This document shows positions 7,921-17,170 of a DNA stretch of 64,000 nt, piece by piece. Both the position numbers and the translations under genes were made by a program. Under the pieces are notes generated by a model. That model was not told where the DNA came from. It worked only from the letters and a program-made list of their open reading frames with translations, and did not search any database. How positions within the stretch are numbered: the first letter of the stretch is position 1; every line of letters begins with the position of its first letter. The stretch is from Janthinobacterium agaricidamnosum (lineage in GTDB: Bacteria > Pseudomonadota > Gammaproteobacteria > Burkholderiales > Burkholderiaceae_D), in contig NZ_CP033019.1 of NCBI RefSeq assembly GCF_003667705.1, positions 2,976,001-3,040,000 on the forward strand, in the 5' to 3' direction.

Positions 7921-9420
7921 ATGAGCGACAATATTATTTTTGAAATGCGCGGCATCGAGAAGCGCTTCGGCGCCACGCGCGCGCTGCGCGGCGTGCACCT
8001 GACGGTGCGCAGCGGCGAAATCCATGCCGTGATGGGAGAGAATGGCGCCGGCAAGAGCACCCTGATGAAGATTTTATCGGGCGTGTACACCCCCGATGCG
8101 GGTGAAATCCTTCTCGACGGCAAGCCGATCAAGATCCGCAACCCGGGCGAGGCCCGCGCCCTGGGCATCAACCTGATTTACCAGGAACTGAGCGTGGCCA
8201 AGAACATGACGGTGGCGCAGAACGTCTTCATGGGCAGCGAGCCGCAAGGCCCGTTCTGGACCGTCAAGGGCGGCGAGATGCGCGCGCGCACGAACGCCAT
8301 CCTGGCCGACCTCGGTTCCCGTTTCGACGCCGACACCATGGTCTCGACCCTGTCGATCGCCGAGCAGCAGCAGGTGGAAATCGCCCGCGCCCTCGTGCAC
8401 GAAAGCCGCATCCTGATCATGGACGAGCCGACGGCCGCCCTGTCCGACCGGGAAACAGAACAATTGTTCCGCATCATCGAAGAACAGCGCGACAAGGGCC
8501 TGGCCGTGCTCTACATCAGCCACCGCATGGCCGAGGTGGAACGTTTGGCGCGCCGCATCACGGTGCTGCGCGACGGCGCCTATGTGGGCGAGCTGGGCAA
8601 GGATGAGCTGGATCAAAAGAAAGTCGTGCAAATGATGGTGGGCCGCCCTGCCGACGACTTTTATTCGCACCAGCGCCGCACCACGCGCGGTGCCGAACGC
8701 TTGCGCGTGGAAAACGTGGGCGGCGGCAAGGTCAAGCCCGCCTCGTTCGCCCTGCATGCGGGCGAAGTGACGGGCCTGGCGGGACTCGTGGGCGCGGGCC
8801 GCACGGAACTGGCGCGCCTGATCTTTGGCGCGGACAAGAAGCAATCGGGGCAAGTGTGGCTCGACGGCCAGGAAGTGCACATCCAGCGGCCGCTGGCGGC
8901 CATCCGCCACGGCATCGGCTATCTGCCGGAAGACCGCAAGAGCCTGGGCTTGTTCATGCAATTGTCGGCCATGGAAAACATGTCGATGAATATCCTGTCC
9001 AAACATTCGACGGCGGGCGTGGTCAACCGTGGCGCCCTGACGCAGCTCACGCGCGAGGCGATTGCCAACCTGAACGTCAAGGTCTCGGGTCCGGAAGGCA
9101 TCGTGGGGGGACTGTCCGGCGGCAACCAGCAGAAAGTCTTGCTGGCGCGCTGGCTGGCCATCGCGCCGAAAGTCCTCATCCTCGACGAACCGACGCGGGG
9201 CGTGGACGTGGGCGCAAAGAGCGAAATTTACAAGATCATCCACCAGCTGGCGGACGCGGGCACGGCCGTCCTGTGCATTTCCAGCGAACTGGCCGAGCTG
9301 GTCGGCATCTGCGACCGCGTGATGGTGATGTGCGAAGGACGGCTGACGGGCGAAGTGACGGGCGACGATATCACGCAGGAAAACATCCTCGCTTACGCCA
9401 CCCAGCTGGAAGCGGCATAA
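7921..9420 (+). CDS. Sugar ABC transporter ATP-binding protein (RbsA type, two ABC domains)
   Basis: Cytoplasmic ATPase of 499 residues with two fused ABC modules, the normal RbsA/XylG/MglA layout. The first module carries Walker A GENGAGKSTLMK, signature LSIAEQQQVEIARAL and Walker B ILIMDEPTAALS. The second has a degenerate Walker A region (GLAGLVGAGRTELARLIFG), signature LSGGNQQKVLLARWL and ILDEPTRGVDVGAK. The asymmetric second site is normal for this family. GGAAGGACAG stands just before the ATG. It powers import of the sugar caught by the preceding gene product through the permease that follows. Confidence 0.94.
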   Translation: MSDNIIFEMRGIEKRFGATRALRGVHLTVRSGEIHAVMGENGAGKSTLMKILSGVYTPDAGEILLDGKPIKIRNPGEARALGINLIYQELSVAKNMTVAQNVFMGSEPQGPFWTVKGGEMRARTNAILADLGSRFDADTMVSTLSIAEQQQVEIARALVHESRILIMDEPTAALSDRETEQLFRIIEEQRDKGLAVLYISHRMAEVERLARRITVLRDGAYVGELGKDELDQKKVVQMMVGRPADDFYSHQRRTTRGAERLRVENVGGGKVKPASFALHAGEVTGLAGLVGAGRTELARLIFGADKKQSGQVWLDGQEVHIQRPLAAIRHGIGYLPEDRKSLGLFMQLSAMENMSMNILSKHSTAGVVNRGALTQLTREAIANLNVKVSGPEGIVGGLSGGNQQKVLLARWLAIAPKVLILDEPTRGVDVGAKSEIYKIIHQLADAGTAVLCISSELAELVGICDRVMVMCEGRLTGEVTGDDITQENILAYATQLEAA

Positions 9421-9444
9421 GAATAATCATTCAGGAGATAGACC

Positions 9445-10455
9445 ATGACAACGAGTACCACCCGCGGCGCCCCGCGCGCCGGCGAACCCTTCAATGCCTC
9501 GAACCTGATGCGCCGCCTGGGCATGCTGCCCGTGCTGGTCGTGCTGTACCTGGCCATGTATGGCCTGACCGTGTATTTCTCGGCCGACGGCACGTCCACG
9601 TTCATGACCAGCAACAACACCATGAACATCTTCCGCCAGGTGTCGATCAACATCGTGCTGGCCTCGGGCATGACTTTCGTCATCCTGACCAGCGGCATCG
9701 ATTTATCGGTCGGCTCCGTGCTGGCCGTCTCGGCCGTGGCAGGCATGCTGATGTCCTTGTCTGCCCAGTTCGCCGGCTTTTCGATTCCCACCTTCCTCAT
9801 CGTCGGCTTGCTGCTGGGCGCGCTGAACGGCGTGCTGGTCGCCCTCGTCGGCCTGAACCCGTTTGTCGTGACCCTGGGTACCATGACGGCCCTGCGCGGC
9901 GCGGCCTATCTGCTGGCCGACGGCACCAGCGTGCTGAACACGGAAATCCCCAGCTTCGAATGGATGGGCAACGGCAGCTTCCTGGCCGTGCCCTGGCTGA
10001 TCTGGCTGGCCGCGGCCGTCGTTCTGCTGACCTGGTTTATTTTGCGCAAGACCACCCTGGGCCTGCATATCTATGCCGTCGGCGGCAATATCCAGGCGGC
10101 CCGTTTGACGGGCATCAAGGTCGGTCTCGTGCTGATGTTTGTCTACACCATCAGCGGCCTGTTCGCGGGCCTGGGCGGCGCCATGTCGGCCAGCCGTCTG
10201 TATGCGGCCAACGGCAACTGGGGCACGGGCTATGAGCTGGACGCCATCGCGGCCGTCGTGCTCGGCGGCACGAGCCTGATGGGCGGCGTCGGTTCCGTCT
10301 GGGGCACCGTCATCGGCGCCCTGATCATCGGCGTGATGAACAATGGCTTGACGATCCTGGGGCTGTCGTCGTTCTGGCAGTATGTGGCGAAAGGTGTCGT
10401 GATCGTGCTGGCCGTGATCCTCGATAAATGGCGCCAGTCGCACGCACAGAATTGA
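9445..10455 (+). CDS. Sugar ABC transporter permease (RbsC type)
   Basis: Integral membrane protein of 336 residues in the BPD_transp_2/RbsC family, with about 8-10 hydrophobic segments. Family motifs include LTSGIDLSVGSVLAVSAVAG, GLNPFVVTLGTMTALRGAAY and the cytoplasmic coupling stretch AVGGNIQAARLTGIKV, then ELDAIAAVVLGGTSLMGGVG. A hydrophilic N-terminal tail of about 25 residues precedes the first membrane span. An AGGAG Shine-Dalgarno lies about 8 bases upstream of the ATG. It is the last gene of the operon and is followed directly by a REP pair. Confidence 0.93.
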   Translation: MTTSTTRGAPRAGEPFNASNLMRRLGMLPVLVVLYLAMYGLTVYFSADGTSTFMTSNNTMNIFRQVSINIVLASGMTFVILTSGIDLSVGSVLAVSAVAGMLMSLSAQFAGFSIPTFLIVGLLLGALNGVLVALVGLNPFVVTLGTMTALRGAAYLLADGTSVLNTEIPSFEWMGNGSFLAVPWLIWLAAAVVLLTWFILRKTTLGLHIYAVGGNIQAARLTGIKVGLVLMFVYTISGLFAGLGGAMSASRLYAANGNWGTGYELDAIAAVVLGGTSLMGGVGSVWGTVIGALIIGVMNNGLTILGLSSFWQYVAKGVVIVLAVILDKWRQSHAQN

Positions 10456-10467
10456 TGGCGCTGGTGG

Positions 10468-10562
10468 TGTCGGGTTACGCGCTTCGCGCTAACCCGACCT
10501 ACCATAGCCGCCACAGGCCGGCGTAGGTCGGATTAGGACCGAAGGGCCGTAATCCGACAACA
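10468..10562. repeat. REP pair, cluster 2
   Basis: An inverse REP (10468-10502, TGTCGGGTTACGCG to CTAACCCGACCTAC) and a forward REP (10523-10562, GTAGGTCGGATTAGG to CGTAATCCGACAACA) face each other across about 20 bp. They fill the gap between the convergent permease and GNAT genes, a usual place for BIMEs, and could act as a two-way transcription end. Confidence 0.85.
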
Positions 10563-10574
10563 CCGGAAGCACCG

Positions 10575-11000
10575 TTAAAACACCAGCCGCATCTCCACAT
10601 GCGCAATCCCCGCCTCTTCAAATTGTTCCCCCTGCTGCACGAAACCGTGGCGCGCATAGAATGGCGCGGCCACGGTTTGTGCGTTCAACACCACCGCCAG
10701 GTCACCGCGTTCGCGCGCCTTGTCCATCAGCATGGTCAAAATGGCGCCGCCCACGCCCGTGCCGCGGCCCGGCTGGCGCACGGCCATGCGGCCGATGTGG
10801 CCATCGGGCAATAGCCGGCCCGTGCCGACGGCGTTGCCCGCGTCGTCATAGGCCACGGCATGCAGGCAGACGGCGTCCATGTCGTCGAGTTCGATCTCGG
10901 CCGGCACTTTCTGTTCATCGACGAAGACTTCAAAACGGATGGCGGTGGCATCAAGGCCCAGGGTGGCCCAGTCGCCGAGGCGGATGGTGTGCTTGGTCAT
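10575..11000 (-). CDS. GNAT-family N-acetyltransferase
   Basis: Single-domain acetyltransferase of 141 residues. The acetyl-CoA loop is visible as VRQPGRGTGVGGAIL (the R/Q-x-x-G-x-G/A motif A), with the C-terminal motif AAPFYARHGF. The N-terminal IRFEVFVDEQKVPAEIELDD is characteristic of the ElaA/YjcF-like subgroup. The substrate is unknown. It is convergent with the sugar operon across a REP pair and lies just downstream of an oxidoreductase gene on the same strand (60 bp gap), with which it may share a transcript. Confidence 0.88.
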   Translation of the reverse strand: MTKHTIRLGDWATLGLDATAIRFEVFVDEQKVPAEIELDDMDAVCLHAVAYDDAGNAVGTGRLLPDGHIGRMAVRQPGRGTGVGGAILTMLMDKARERGDLAVVLNAQTVAAPFYARHGFVQQGEQFEEAGIAHVEMRLVF

Positions 11001-11060
11001 GGTGTAATGTAGAAAGAAACAGGCCGTTATTGTCGCACGGCCTGCCTTTCGAGAGGGAGA

Positions 11061-12056
11061 TCAGCTGAGCTTGACCAGCTGCTTGCCGAAGTTACGGCCT
11101 TTCAACAGGCCGATGAAGGCTTCCGGCGCGCTGGCCAGGCCCTCGGCCACGGATTCGCGGAATTTCAGCTTGCCCGTCGCCACCAGGGTACCCAGCTCCG
11201 CCAAGCCTTGCGGCCAGAATTCCGGCTGCTCGGAAACGATGAAACCGCGCATGGTGAGGCGGTTGGTGAGGATGAAGCGCGCATTGTTGAGCGGCGTCGG
11301 TTCGCCGTTGTAGCCGGCTATCCAGCCGCACAGGGCCACGCGGCCAAACGCGTTGGTGCGCGCCAGGGCCGCGTCGAATACGGCGCCGCCCACGTTTTCA
11401 AAGATGGCGTCGATGCCGTCCGGCGTGGCCGCGGCCAGGTCGGCTTCCAAGTTGCCCGCCTTGTAATCGACGCAGGCATCGAAACCCAGCTCGTCGACGA
11501 CATACGCGCACTTCTCCGCCCCGCCCGCGATGCCGACCACCCTGCAACCTTTCAGTTTCGCCAGCTGGCCCACGACGCTGCCCACGGCGCCGCTGGCGGC
11601 CGATACCACCACCGTTTCGCCCGCTTTCGGCGCCATGATCTGGTTCAAGCCATACCATGCCGTCATGCCCGGCATGCCGACGGCGCCCAGGTAGGCCGAC
11701 GCGGGGATGTGCGTCGTATCGACCTTGCGCAGCATCGTGCCATCCGACACGGCCACTTCCGTCCAGCCCAGGGTCCCCACCACCGTGTCACCCACGGCGA
11801 ACTTTGGATGCTTCGACTCGAGCACCATGCCCACCGTGCCACCGATCATGGTTTCATCGAGCGCTTGCGGCGCCGCATAGCTTTTATTCGTGCTCATGCG
11901 CCCCCGCATGTAGGGATCGAGCGACAGGAACTGGTTGCGCACCAGCAGCTGGCCATCCGTGATGGCGGGAATCTCGACAGTTTCCAGACGGAAGTTATCC
12001 GGCTGCACTTCTCCCGTGGGACGCGAGGCGAGGACGATGCGTTGGTAAGTGGTCAT
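11061..12056 (-). CDS. NADP-dependent medium-chain oxidoreductase (CurA/leukotriene B4 reductase type)
   Basis: MDR-superfamily enzyme of 331 residues from MTTYQRIVLASRPTG, an N-terminus typical of the CurA/prostaglandin reductase/LTB4 dehydrogenase group, which reduces alpha,beta-unsaturated carbonyls with NADPH. The nucleotide site is ASGAVGSVVGQLAKLKGCRVVGIAGG in two overlapping parts, with AASGAVG as the glycine motif. There are no zinc-binding cysteines, as expected for this zinc-free group. GQLAELGTLVATGKL-like residues near the C-terminus (LAELGTLVATGKLKFRE) also match. The start at 12056 is chosen because family homology begins there; an in-frame ATG further upstream is unlikely. Confidence 0.92.
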   Translation of the reverse strand: MTTYQRIVLASRPTGEVQPDNFRLETVEIPAITDGQLLVRNQFLSLDPYMRGRMSTNKSYAAPQALDETMIGGTVGMVLESKHPKFAVGDTVVGTLGWTEVAVSDGTMLRKVDTTHIPASAYLGAVGMPGMTAWYGLNQIMAPKAGETVVVSAASGAVGSVVGQLAKLKGCRVVGIAGGAEKCAYVVDELGFDACVDYKAGNLEADLAAATPDGIDAIFENVGGAVFDAALARTNAFGRVALCGWIAGYNGEPTPLNNARFILTNRLTMRGFIVSEQPEFWPQGLAELGTLVATGKLKFRESVAEGLASAPEAFIGLLKGRNFGKQLVKLS

Positions 12057-12140
12057 AAGGGTTCCTGTTTGTGGGGTGAATTCAGAATTTAGCCCGTAAC
12101 GCAAGAGCTGGGGTCAGACCCGGCGGGTCTGACCCCGGAT

Positions 12141-12443
12141 TTACACTTCGTAATCCATGCATTGCCGTGCTTCGCGCACCGCCCCAAAAAACGGCTTGAT
12201 TTTCACGTGCTCGGGATGGTTCTGGTAGGCATCGAGCGCTTCGCGGCTGGCGAACTCGCTGTACAGGACGATGTCGTAGGTCGCTTCCAGGCCCGGCTGG
12301 GCCACGGCTGCCTCGAATTTCAGGATGCCGGGCACCAAATCCGAACAGGAATCGAGCAGGGCCTTCAGTTTCAGGGCATTCGTGGCGCGGTCGGCGCCTT
12401 CGGCGTGGTCTTTGAGTTTCCAGAAAACGATGTGCTTGAGCAT
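12141..12443 (-). CDS. Dabb (stress-responsive A/B barrel) family protein
   Basis: Small protein of 100 residues, MLKHIVFWKLKDHAEG at the start and YSEFASREALDAYQNHPEH further on, which are signatures of the Dabb ferredoxin-like fold that forms homodimeric alpha/beta barrels. Family members range from stress proteins to polyketide cyclases such as olivetolic acid cyclase, so the activity cannot be named. No signal peptide is present. It lies between an oxidoreductase gene and a thiolase gene, all on the minus strand with gaps of 84 and 126 bp. Confidence 0.9.
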   Translation of the reverse strand: MLKHIVFWKLKDHAEGADRATNALKLKALLDSCSDLVPGILKFEAAVAQPGLEATYDIVLYSEFASREALDAYQNHPEHVKIKPFFGAVREARQCMDYEV

Positions 12444-12569
12444 GGTGGCAGCTGCTTGTTTATTAATGAACCATTACTGTACCCGCTATCGGCGTGCCTT
12501 GCAGAAAGTGAGCGGCAAAAGAAAACGGGCGGCACTCAGGCCGCCCGCAGACTGGCTGTCAAGCAAGCA

Positions 12570-13748
12570 TCACAGCACTTCGAACAGCCCGGCCGCGCCC
12601 TGCCCACCGCCGATGCACATGGTCACCACCACGTATTTGACGCCGCGGCGCTTGCCTTCGATCAAAGCGTGGCCCGTCAGGCGCGCGCCCGACACGCCGT
12701 ACGGGTGGCCGACGGCAATCGCGCCTCCGTTCACGTTCAGGCGGTCCATGGGGATGCCCAGGGTGTCGGCGCAATACAGCACTTGCACGGCAAACGCTTC
12801 GTTGAGTTCCCACAGGCCGATGTCGGCCACCGTCAAGCCCGCCTTTTTCAGCAGTTTCGGAATCGCGTACACGGGGCCGATACCCATTTCATCAGGTTCG
12901 CAGCCGGCCACGGCAAAGCCGCGGAAGATGCCCAGCGGCTGCAGGCCTTTCGCTTCGGCCACTTTCGCGTTCATCACGATGGCCATGGACGCGCCGTCGG
13001 AGAACTGGCTGGCATTGCCGGCGCTGATGACGCCGCCGGGCATGGCGGGGCGGATCTTCGCCACGCCGTCATACGTTGTGTCGGCACGGATGCCTTCGTC
13101 GGCGGCAATCGTCACTTCGCGCGACACCAGCATGCCGCTGGCCTTGTCGGCCACGCCCATGACGGTGGTCATCGGCACGATTTCCGCATCGAACAGGCCG
13201 GCCGCCTGGGCCGCGGCGGCGCGCTGCTGGCTTTGCGCACCGTAGGCATCCTGGCGCTCGCGCGAAATCTGATAGCGCTTGGCCACGGTTTCGGCCGTCT
13301 GCAGCATGGGCCAGTAGACTTCCGGCTTGTGCTGCTGCAGCCAGACTTCCCTGTACATATGCGTGTTCATTTCATTTTGCACGCAGGAAATCGATTCCAC
13401 GCCGCCGGCCGCATAGATATCGCCTTCGCCCGCGATGATGCGCTGCGCCGCCAGGGCGATGGCCTGCAAGCCCGAGGAACAGAAGCGGTTAACGGTCATG
13501 CCGGCCGTGGTGACGGGGCAGCCGCCGCGCAAGGCCACCTGGCGCGCGATATTGCCGCCCGTGGCGCCTTCGGGGAAGGCGCAGCCGACCAGCACGTCTT
13601 CCACTTCTTCCGCCTCGATGCGCGCGCGCTCGACGGCGGCCGCCAGTACATGGCCGCCCAGGGTGGCGCCATGCGTCATGTTGAACGCGCCCTTCCAGGA
13701 CTTGGCCAGGCCCGTGCGGGCAGTCGATACGATGACGGCTTCATTCAT
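12570..13748 (-). CDS. Acetyl-CoA C-acyltransferase (thiolase)
   Basis: Thiolase of 392 residues, the standard length. It cleaves 3-ketoacyl-CoA to acetyl-CoA and a shortened acyl-CoA (degradative FadA type), or condenses two acetyl-CoA. All catalytic blocks are visible: nucleophilic Cys in [16 protein letters not shown], the [11 protein letters not shown] histidine motif, and the second Cys in [13 protein letters not shown]. The start [18 protein letters not shown] is the family N-terminus and has AGGAG about 8 bases upstream. It is not next to the FadB-like gene at 20-22 kb, but with that gene and the acyl-CoA ligase at 28 kb it could supply a beta-oxidation route. Confidence 0.94.
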   Translation of the reverse strand: MNEAVIVSTARTGLAKSWKGAFNMTHGATLGGHVLAAAVERARIEAEEVEDVLVGCAFPEGATGGNIARQVALRGGCPVTTAGMTVNRFCSSGLQAIALAAQRIIAGEGDIYAAGGVESISCVQNEMNTHMYREVWLQQHKPEVYWPMLQTAETVAKRYQISRERQDAYGAQSQQRAAAAQAAGLFDAEIVPMTTVMGVADKASGMLVSREVTIAADEGIRADTTYDGVAKIRPAMPGGVISAGNASQFSDGASMAIVMNAKVAEAKGLQPLGIFRGFAVAGCEPDEMGIGPVYAIPKLLKKAGLTVADIGLWELNEAFAVQVLYCADTLGIPMDRLNVNGGAIAVGHPYGVSGARLTGHALIEGKRRGVKYVVVTMCIGGGQGAAGLFEVL

Positions 13749-13976
13749 GCTGTGTCTCCTTGTGGGGATATTATTGGGTGGGGTGTCTGCGGAATGAGAA
13801 TAGCACATTTAAGTACGGTCGTTCGCAAAGTTGGAATGATCAGCAATTTGTAAGCTTGGTGTAAGTTTCAAGCAAGCATGACGTAAGGTTCGGAGAACAC
13901 ACTCGCCCCAAGCTGTTGCAAGAATGGTCAAAAAGACCTCGGCACCAGTTCACTATAAAACATAGGGAGACAAACC

Positions 13977-15677
13977 ATGGCATCACCATCCGGCTCGGCC
14001 GACGTACGGAAAATGTCCACCAAGGGAACGCCGATTACGCCCGAGGAACGCAAGGTCATCTTTGCATCCTCGCTCGGCACCGTTTTTGAATGGTACGATT
14101 TTTACCTGTACGGTTCGCTGGCATCCATCATCGCCAAGCAATTCTTCATCGGCGACCCCACCACCACCTTCATTTTCGCGCTGCTGGCCTTTGCCGCCGG
14201 CTTCATCGTGCGTCCGTTCGGCGCGCTGGTCTTCGGCCGCTTGGGCGACATGATCGGCCGCAAGTACACTTTCCTGATCACGATTCTGATCATGGGCGGC
14301 TCCACCTTCATCGTCGGCTTGCTGCCGGGCCATGCGTCCATCGGCATCGCCGCACCGATCATCCTCGTCATCCTGCGCATCCTGCAAGGCCTGGCGCTGG
14401 GCGGCGAATACGGCGGCGCAGCCACCTATGTGGCCGAGCACGCGCCTGAAGGCAAGCGCGGCGCGTTCACGGCGTGGATACAGACGACGGCAACGCTGGG
14501 CTTCTTCCTGTCGCTGATGGTCATCCTGGGCACCCGCCTGGCGACCGGCGAGAAGGATTTCGAGGCCTGGGGCTGGCGCATTCCCTTCCTCGTTTCCGTC
14601 ATCCTGCTCGGTATTTCCGTGTGGATCCGCTTGGCCATGAATGAATCGCCGGCATTTGCCAAGATGAAGGCCGAGGGCAAGACCTCGAAGGCGCCGCTGA
14701 CGGAAGCGTTCGGCAAGTGGAAAAACCTGAAGATCGTCATCCTGGCCCTGATCGGCCTGACCGCCGGCCAGGCCGTCGTCTGGTACACGGGCCAGTTCTA
14801 CGCCCTGTTCTTCATGATCCAGACCCTGAAAGTGGACCTGGCCACGGCCAACGTGCTCGTCGCCATCGCCCTGCTGCTGGCCACGCCGTTCTTCCTGTTC
14901 TTCGGCAGCCTGTCGGACCGCATCGGCCGCAAGTACATCATCCTCGGCGGCTGCCTGATCGCCGCCCTGACCTACTTCCCGATCTTCAACGGCCTGACCC
15001 ACTTCGCCAATCCGCAGCTGGAAGCTGCACTGAAGAACTCGCCAGTGGTGGTGGTGGCCGATCCCGCTTCCTGCCACTTCCAGTTCAACATGACCGGCAC
15101 CAAGAAGTTCCCGTCGTCGTGCGACATCGCCACGGGCTTCCTGTCGAACAGCTCGGTGAACTACACGAAGGAAGACGCGCCAGCGGGCAGCATCGCCAAG
15201 GTACGCATCGGTGCGAAGGAATTTACCTCGTTTAACGCCGTCATGACGCCGGACGGCCTGAACTTCGATGCCGAGAGCAAGGCCCATGAAGCAGCGCTGA
15301 AGAAAGAAATCGGCGCCGGCATCAAGGAAGCGGGCTACCCTGCGAAAGCCGATCCGGACCAGATCAACAAGCCGATGGTCGTCTTGCTGCTGTTCATCCT
15401 GGTGCTGTACGTGACCATGGTGTATGGCCCGATCGCCGCCATGCTGGTGGAAATGTTCCCGACGCGTATACGTTACACCTCGATGTCGCTGCCCTACCAT
15501 ATCGGTAACGGCTGGTTCGGCGGCTTGCTGCCGACCACGGCCTTCGCGCTGGTGGCCTTCAAGGGCGATATCTATTACGGCCTGTGGTATCCGATCGTCG
15601 TCGCCCTGGCGACTGTCGTGATCGGCACCCTGTTCGTCAAGGAAACCAAGGACAACAATATCTACGCCGACGACTGA
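13977..15677 (+). CDS. MFS transporter of the metabolite:H+ symporter (MHS) family with an extra loop
   Basis: Membrane transporter of 566 residues, clearly longer than the usual 420-450 for MHS proteins (ProP, KgtP, ShiA). Early residues show the family start GTVFEWYDFYLYGSLASIIAK and FGRLGDMIGRKYTFLIT; a second RKY copy (DRIGRKYIILGG) opens the C-terminal half. A hydrophilic insert of roughly 115 residues follows the stretch ALTYFPIFNGLTHF and carries two cysteines (CHFQF and SSCDIA), which I infer face the periplasm. The substrate is unknown; organic acids or betaines are typical. TATAAA at 13954 and AGGGAG before the ATG are the likely expression signals. A strong terminator follows. Confidence 0.9.
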   Translation: MASPSGSADVRKMSTKGTPITPEERKVIFASSLGTVFEWYDFYLYGSLASIIAKQFFIGDPTTTFIFALLAFAAGFIVRPFGALVFGRLGDMIGRKYTFLITILIMGGSTFIVGLLPGHASIGIAAPIILVILRILQGLALGGEYGGAATYVAEHAPEGKRGAFTAWIQTTATLGFFLSLMVILGTRLATGEKDFEAWGWRIPFLVSVILLGISVWIRLAMNESPAFAKMKAEGKTSKAPLTEAFGKWKNLKIVILALIGLTAGQAVVWYTGQFYALFFMIQTLKVDLATANVLVAIALLLATPFFLFFGSLSDRIGRKYIILGGCLIAALTYFPIFNGLTHFANPQLEAALKNSPVVVVADPASCHFQFNMTGTKKFPSSCDIATGFLSNSSVNYTKEDAPAGSIAKVRIGAKEFTSFNAVMTPDGLNFDAESKAHEAALKKEIGAGIKEAGYPAKADPDQINKPMVVLLLFILVLYVTMVYGPIAAMLVEMFPTRIRYTSMSLPYHIGNGWFGGLLPTTAFALVAFKGDIYYGLWYPIVVALATVVIGTLFVKETKDNNIYADD

Positions 15678-15719
15678 TCCGATGCAAGCCCCGGCCGCCA
15701 GGCCGGGGCCCGCAAAGCA

Positions 15720-15755
15720 AAACGCCGCTGACTGGTCAGCGGCGTTTGTTTTTTT
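15720..15755 (+). terminator. Rho-independent terminator after the MHS transporter gene
   Basis: A 13-bp perfect stem (15720-15732 with 15735-15747) with a 2-base apex is followed by GTTTTTTTT. It directly follows a second GC-rich hairpin (about 15688-15710). It ends the MHS transcript; on the other strand it would lie just past the small lipoprotein gene. Confidence 0.88.
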
Positions 15756-15787
15756 AAGCAGCGTATGCGGCGCAGGCGGCGGCAAGC

Positions 15788-15991
15788 CTATTTTTCGCTC
15801 TTGCCCTTTTTCAGCTGGTCGCGCTGCTGCACGTATTCCTGGTAGCTGGTCTGGTTGCGCTTGCGGCAGGCGTTGCGGTCGTCGAAATTATTAAGGCTGT
15901 TGCAATACTCGCCGATCTTGTCCCGGTTCGCGTCATACAGTACTTCGCAGCCAGTGATGGCCAGCAAGAAGGGAACGATCAGATATTTCAT
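15788..15991 (-). CDS. Small putative lipoprotein
   Basis: Protein of 67 residues starting MKYLIVPFLLAITGC. The LAITGC lipobox around residue 15 predicts lipidation. The mature part is short, charged and has two further cysteines (EYCNSL and NACRKRNQ) that may form a disulfide, then a Lys/Gln-rich tail. An upstream in-frame ATG (MRVAMKYL) at 16003 is possible; I chose 15991 because a good signal sequence starts there. I do not recognise a named family. It is convergent with the MHS gene and lies downstream of the LysR gene on the same strand. Confidence 0.68.
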   Translation of the reverse strand: MKYLIVPFLLAITGCEVLYDANRDKIGEYCNSLNNFDDRNACRKRNQTSYQEYVQQRDQLKKGKSEK

Positions 15992-16106
15992 TGCTACTCT
16001 CATGGATAGGGACGGATTGCGCGAAAAAACACCAGATTGCCCGCTGGATAAGCGTGCAGCTTTATCTTAACGCGATCCTGGCGAAAAGTACAAGCGCTCG
16101 GTATTA

Positions 16107-17060
16107 CTAAATAGAAAGGATTCCCGGCGTGCCGCGCGCCAGGGCAGCCACCTCATCGGCACCGGCATCCTCATTCAACAGCGGGTTGGCCGCCGCAAAC
16201 GCCGCCAGGTGCTCGAGCAGCACGCGCACGCGGGCCGGCAGGTAGCGCCGCTGCGTCCACACGGCATACACATGGCGCGGCTGCGGCATCCAGTCGGGCA
16301 GCACGCGCACGAGCGAACCGCGCGCCACCTCGTCGCGGCACTGCAAAAGCGGACACAGCAAGATGCCGATGCCCGCGTCGGCCATCTCCACGGCCAGGCG
16401 CATTTCGTTGACGCGCAGGCGCGCCTGCGGCTCGATCAGCATTTCGGCGCCGTCGCCGGGCCGCCGCAAGCGCCAGCTGCGCAACGGTTCGGCCACGATC
16501 AGCTCGTGCCGCTCGAGGTCCTGCAAGTCGCGCGGCACGCCGGCGCGCGCCAGGTAGCCGGGCGCGGCCACCATCACCAGCGCGGCGCTGCCCAGGCGGC
16601 GCTGCATCAGCGAGGAATCGTCGAGTGCGCCCACGCGGATGGCCAGGTCGGCGCCGCTGCCCACGAGGTCTTGCAGCAGGTTCGACAGTTCCAGCTCCAG
16701 GCGGATATCCGGATACTGCTGCATGAAACTGACCCAGGCCGGCGTCAGCAAGCCGCTGGCAAAGTTCACGGGCGCCAGCACGCGGATGCTGCCCGAAACG
16801 GCCGACAGACTGGCGTCGAGCTGCTGCGTCGCCTGCCGCAGCGCGTGCACGAGGGGTCTGCACTGCTCGTAGTATTGCCAGCCTTCCGCCGTCGGCTGCA
16901 GGCGGCGCGCGCTGCGGTTCAGCAAACGGTAGCCGAGCTGGCTTTCCAGCTTCTGCAGCCGGCGCGTGACGGTGGCGGCGGGCAAGTCTTCCTTGACGGC
17001 CGCCGCATGCAGGCTGCCCGCCTCGACGATGGCGACAAACAGGGCTAGGTCATCGAGCAT
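16107..17060 (-). CDS. LysR-family transcriptional regulator
   Basis: Regulator of 317 residues. Residues 1-60 form the winged helix-turn-helix (MLDDLALFVAIVEAGSLHAA, then ATVTRRLQKLESQLGYRLLN), and the rest is the LysR substrate-binding fold. The pattern SGSIRVLAPVNFASGLLTPAWVSF and the DLAIRVG motif place it in the CrgA/DmlR-like group. It is divergent from the small DUF2798 membrane protein gene with a 110-bp shared upstream region, so that gene is a natural candidate target. The effector is unknown. Confidence 0.92.
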   Translation of the reverse strand: MLDDLALFVAIVEAGSLHAAAVKEDLPAATVTRRLQKLESQLGYRLLNRSARRLQPTAEGWQYYEQCRPLVHALRQATQQLDASLSAVSGSIRVLAPVNFASGLLTPAWVSFMQQYPDIRLELELSNLLQDLVGSGADLAIRVGALDDSSLMQRRLGSAALVMVAAPGYLARAGVPRDLQDLERHELIVAEPLRSWRLRRPGDGAEMLIEPQARLRVNEMRLAVEMADAGIGILLCPLLQCRDEVARGSLVRVLPDWMPQPRHVYAVWTQRRYLPARVRVLLEHLAAFAAANPLLNEDAGADEVAALARGTPGILSI

Positions 17061-17170
17061 GATTCGTCAAGCATGATTGCATTTTCGGAATTTGAAATTA
17101 AAAATATGGCTCTAGTATAGATTGCTGCAAGTTGTTACGCTGCATATCTTCACCATTTTGAAAGTGTCCC

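Noticed and set aside
12162..13853. A 563-codon plus-strand frame antisense to thiolase and Dabb genes
   Set aside because: The composition is of mirror type (Arg, His, Gly, Ala), and it crosses two real minus-strand genes with intact catalytic motifs.
13983..15785. A 600-codon minus-strand frame antisense to the MHS transporter
   Set aside because: The transporter frame has all membrane and family motifs. The opposite frame is polar, low-complexity and has no family.
15788..17060. An operon of the LysR gene with the small lipoprotein
   Set aside because: The two lie on the same strand with a gap of about 115 bp, and nothing else ties them; there is no overlap or shared function, so separate transcription is the simpler view.
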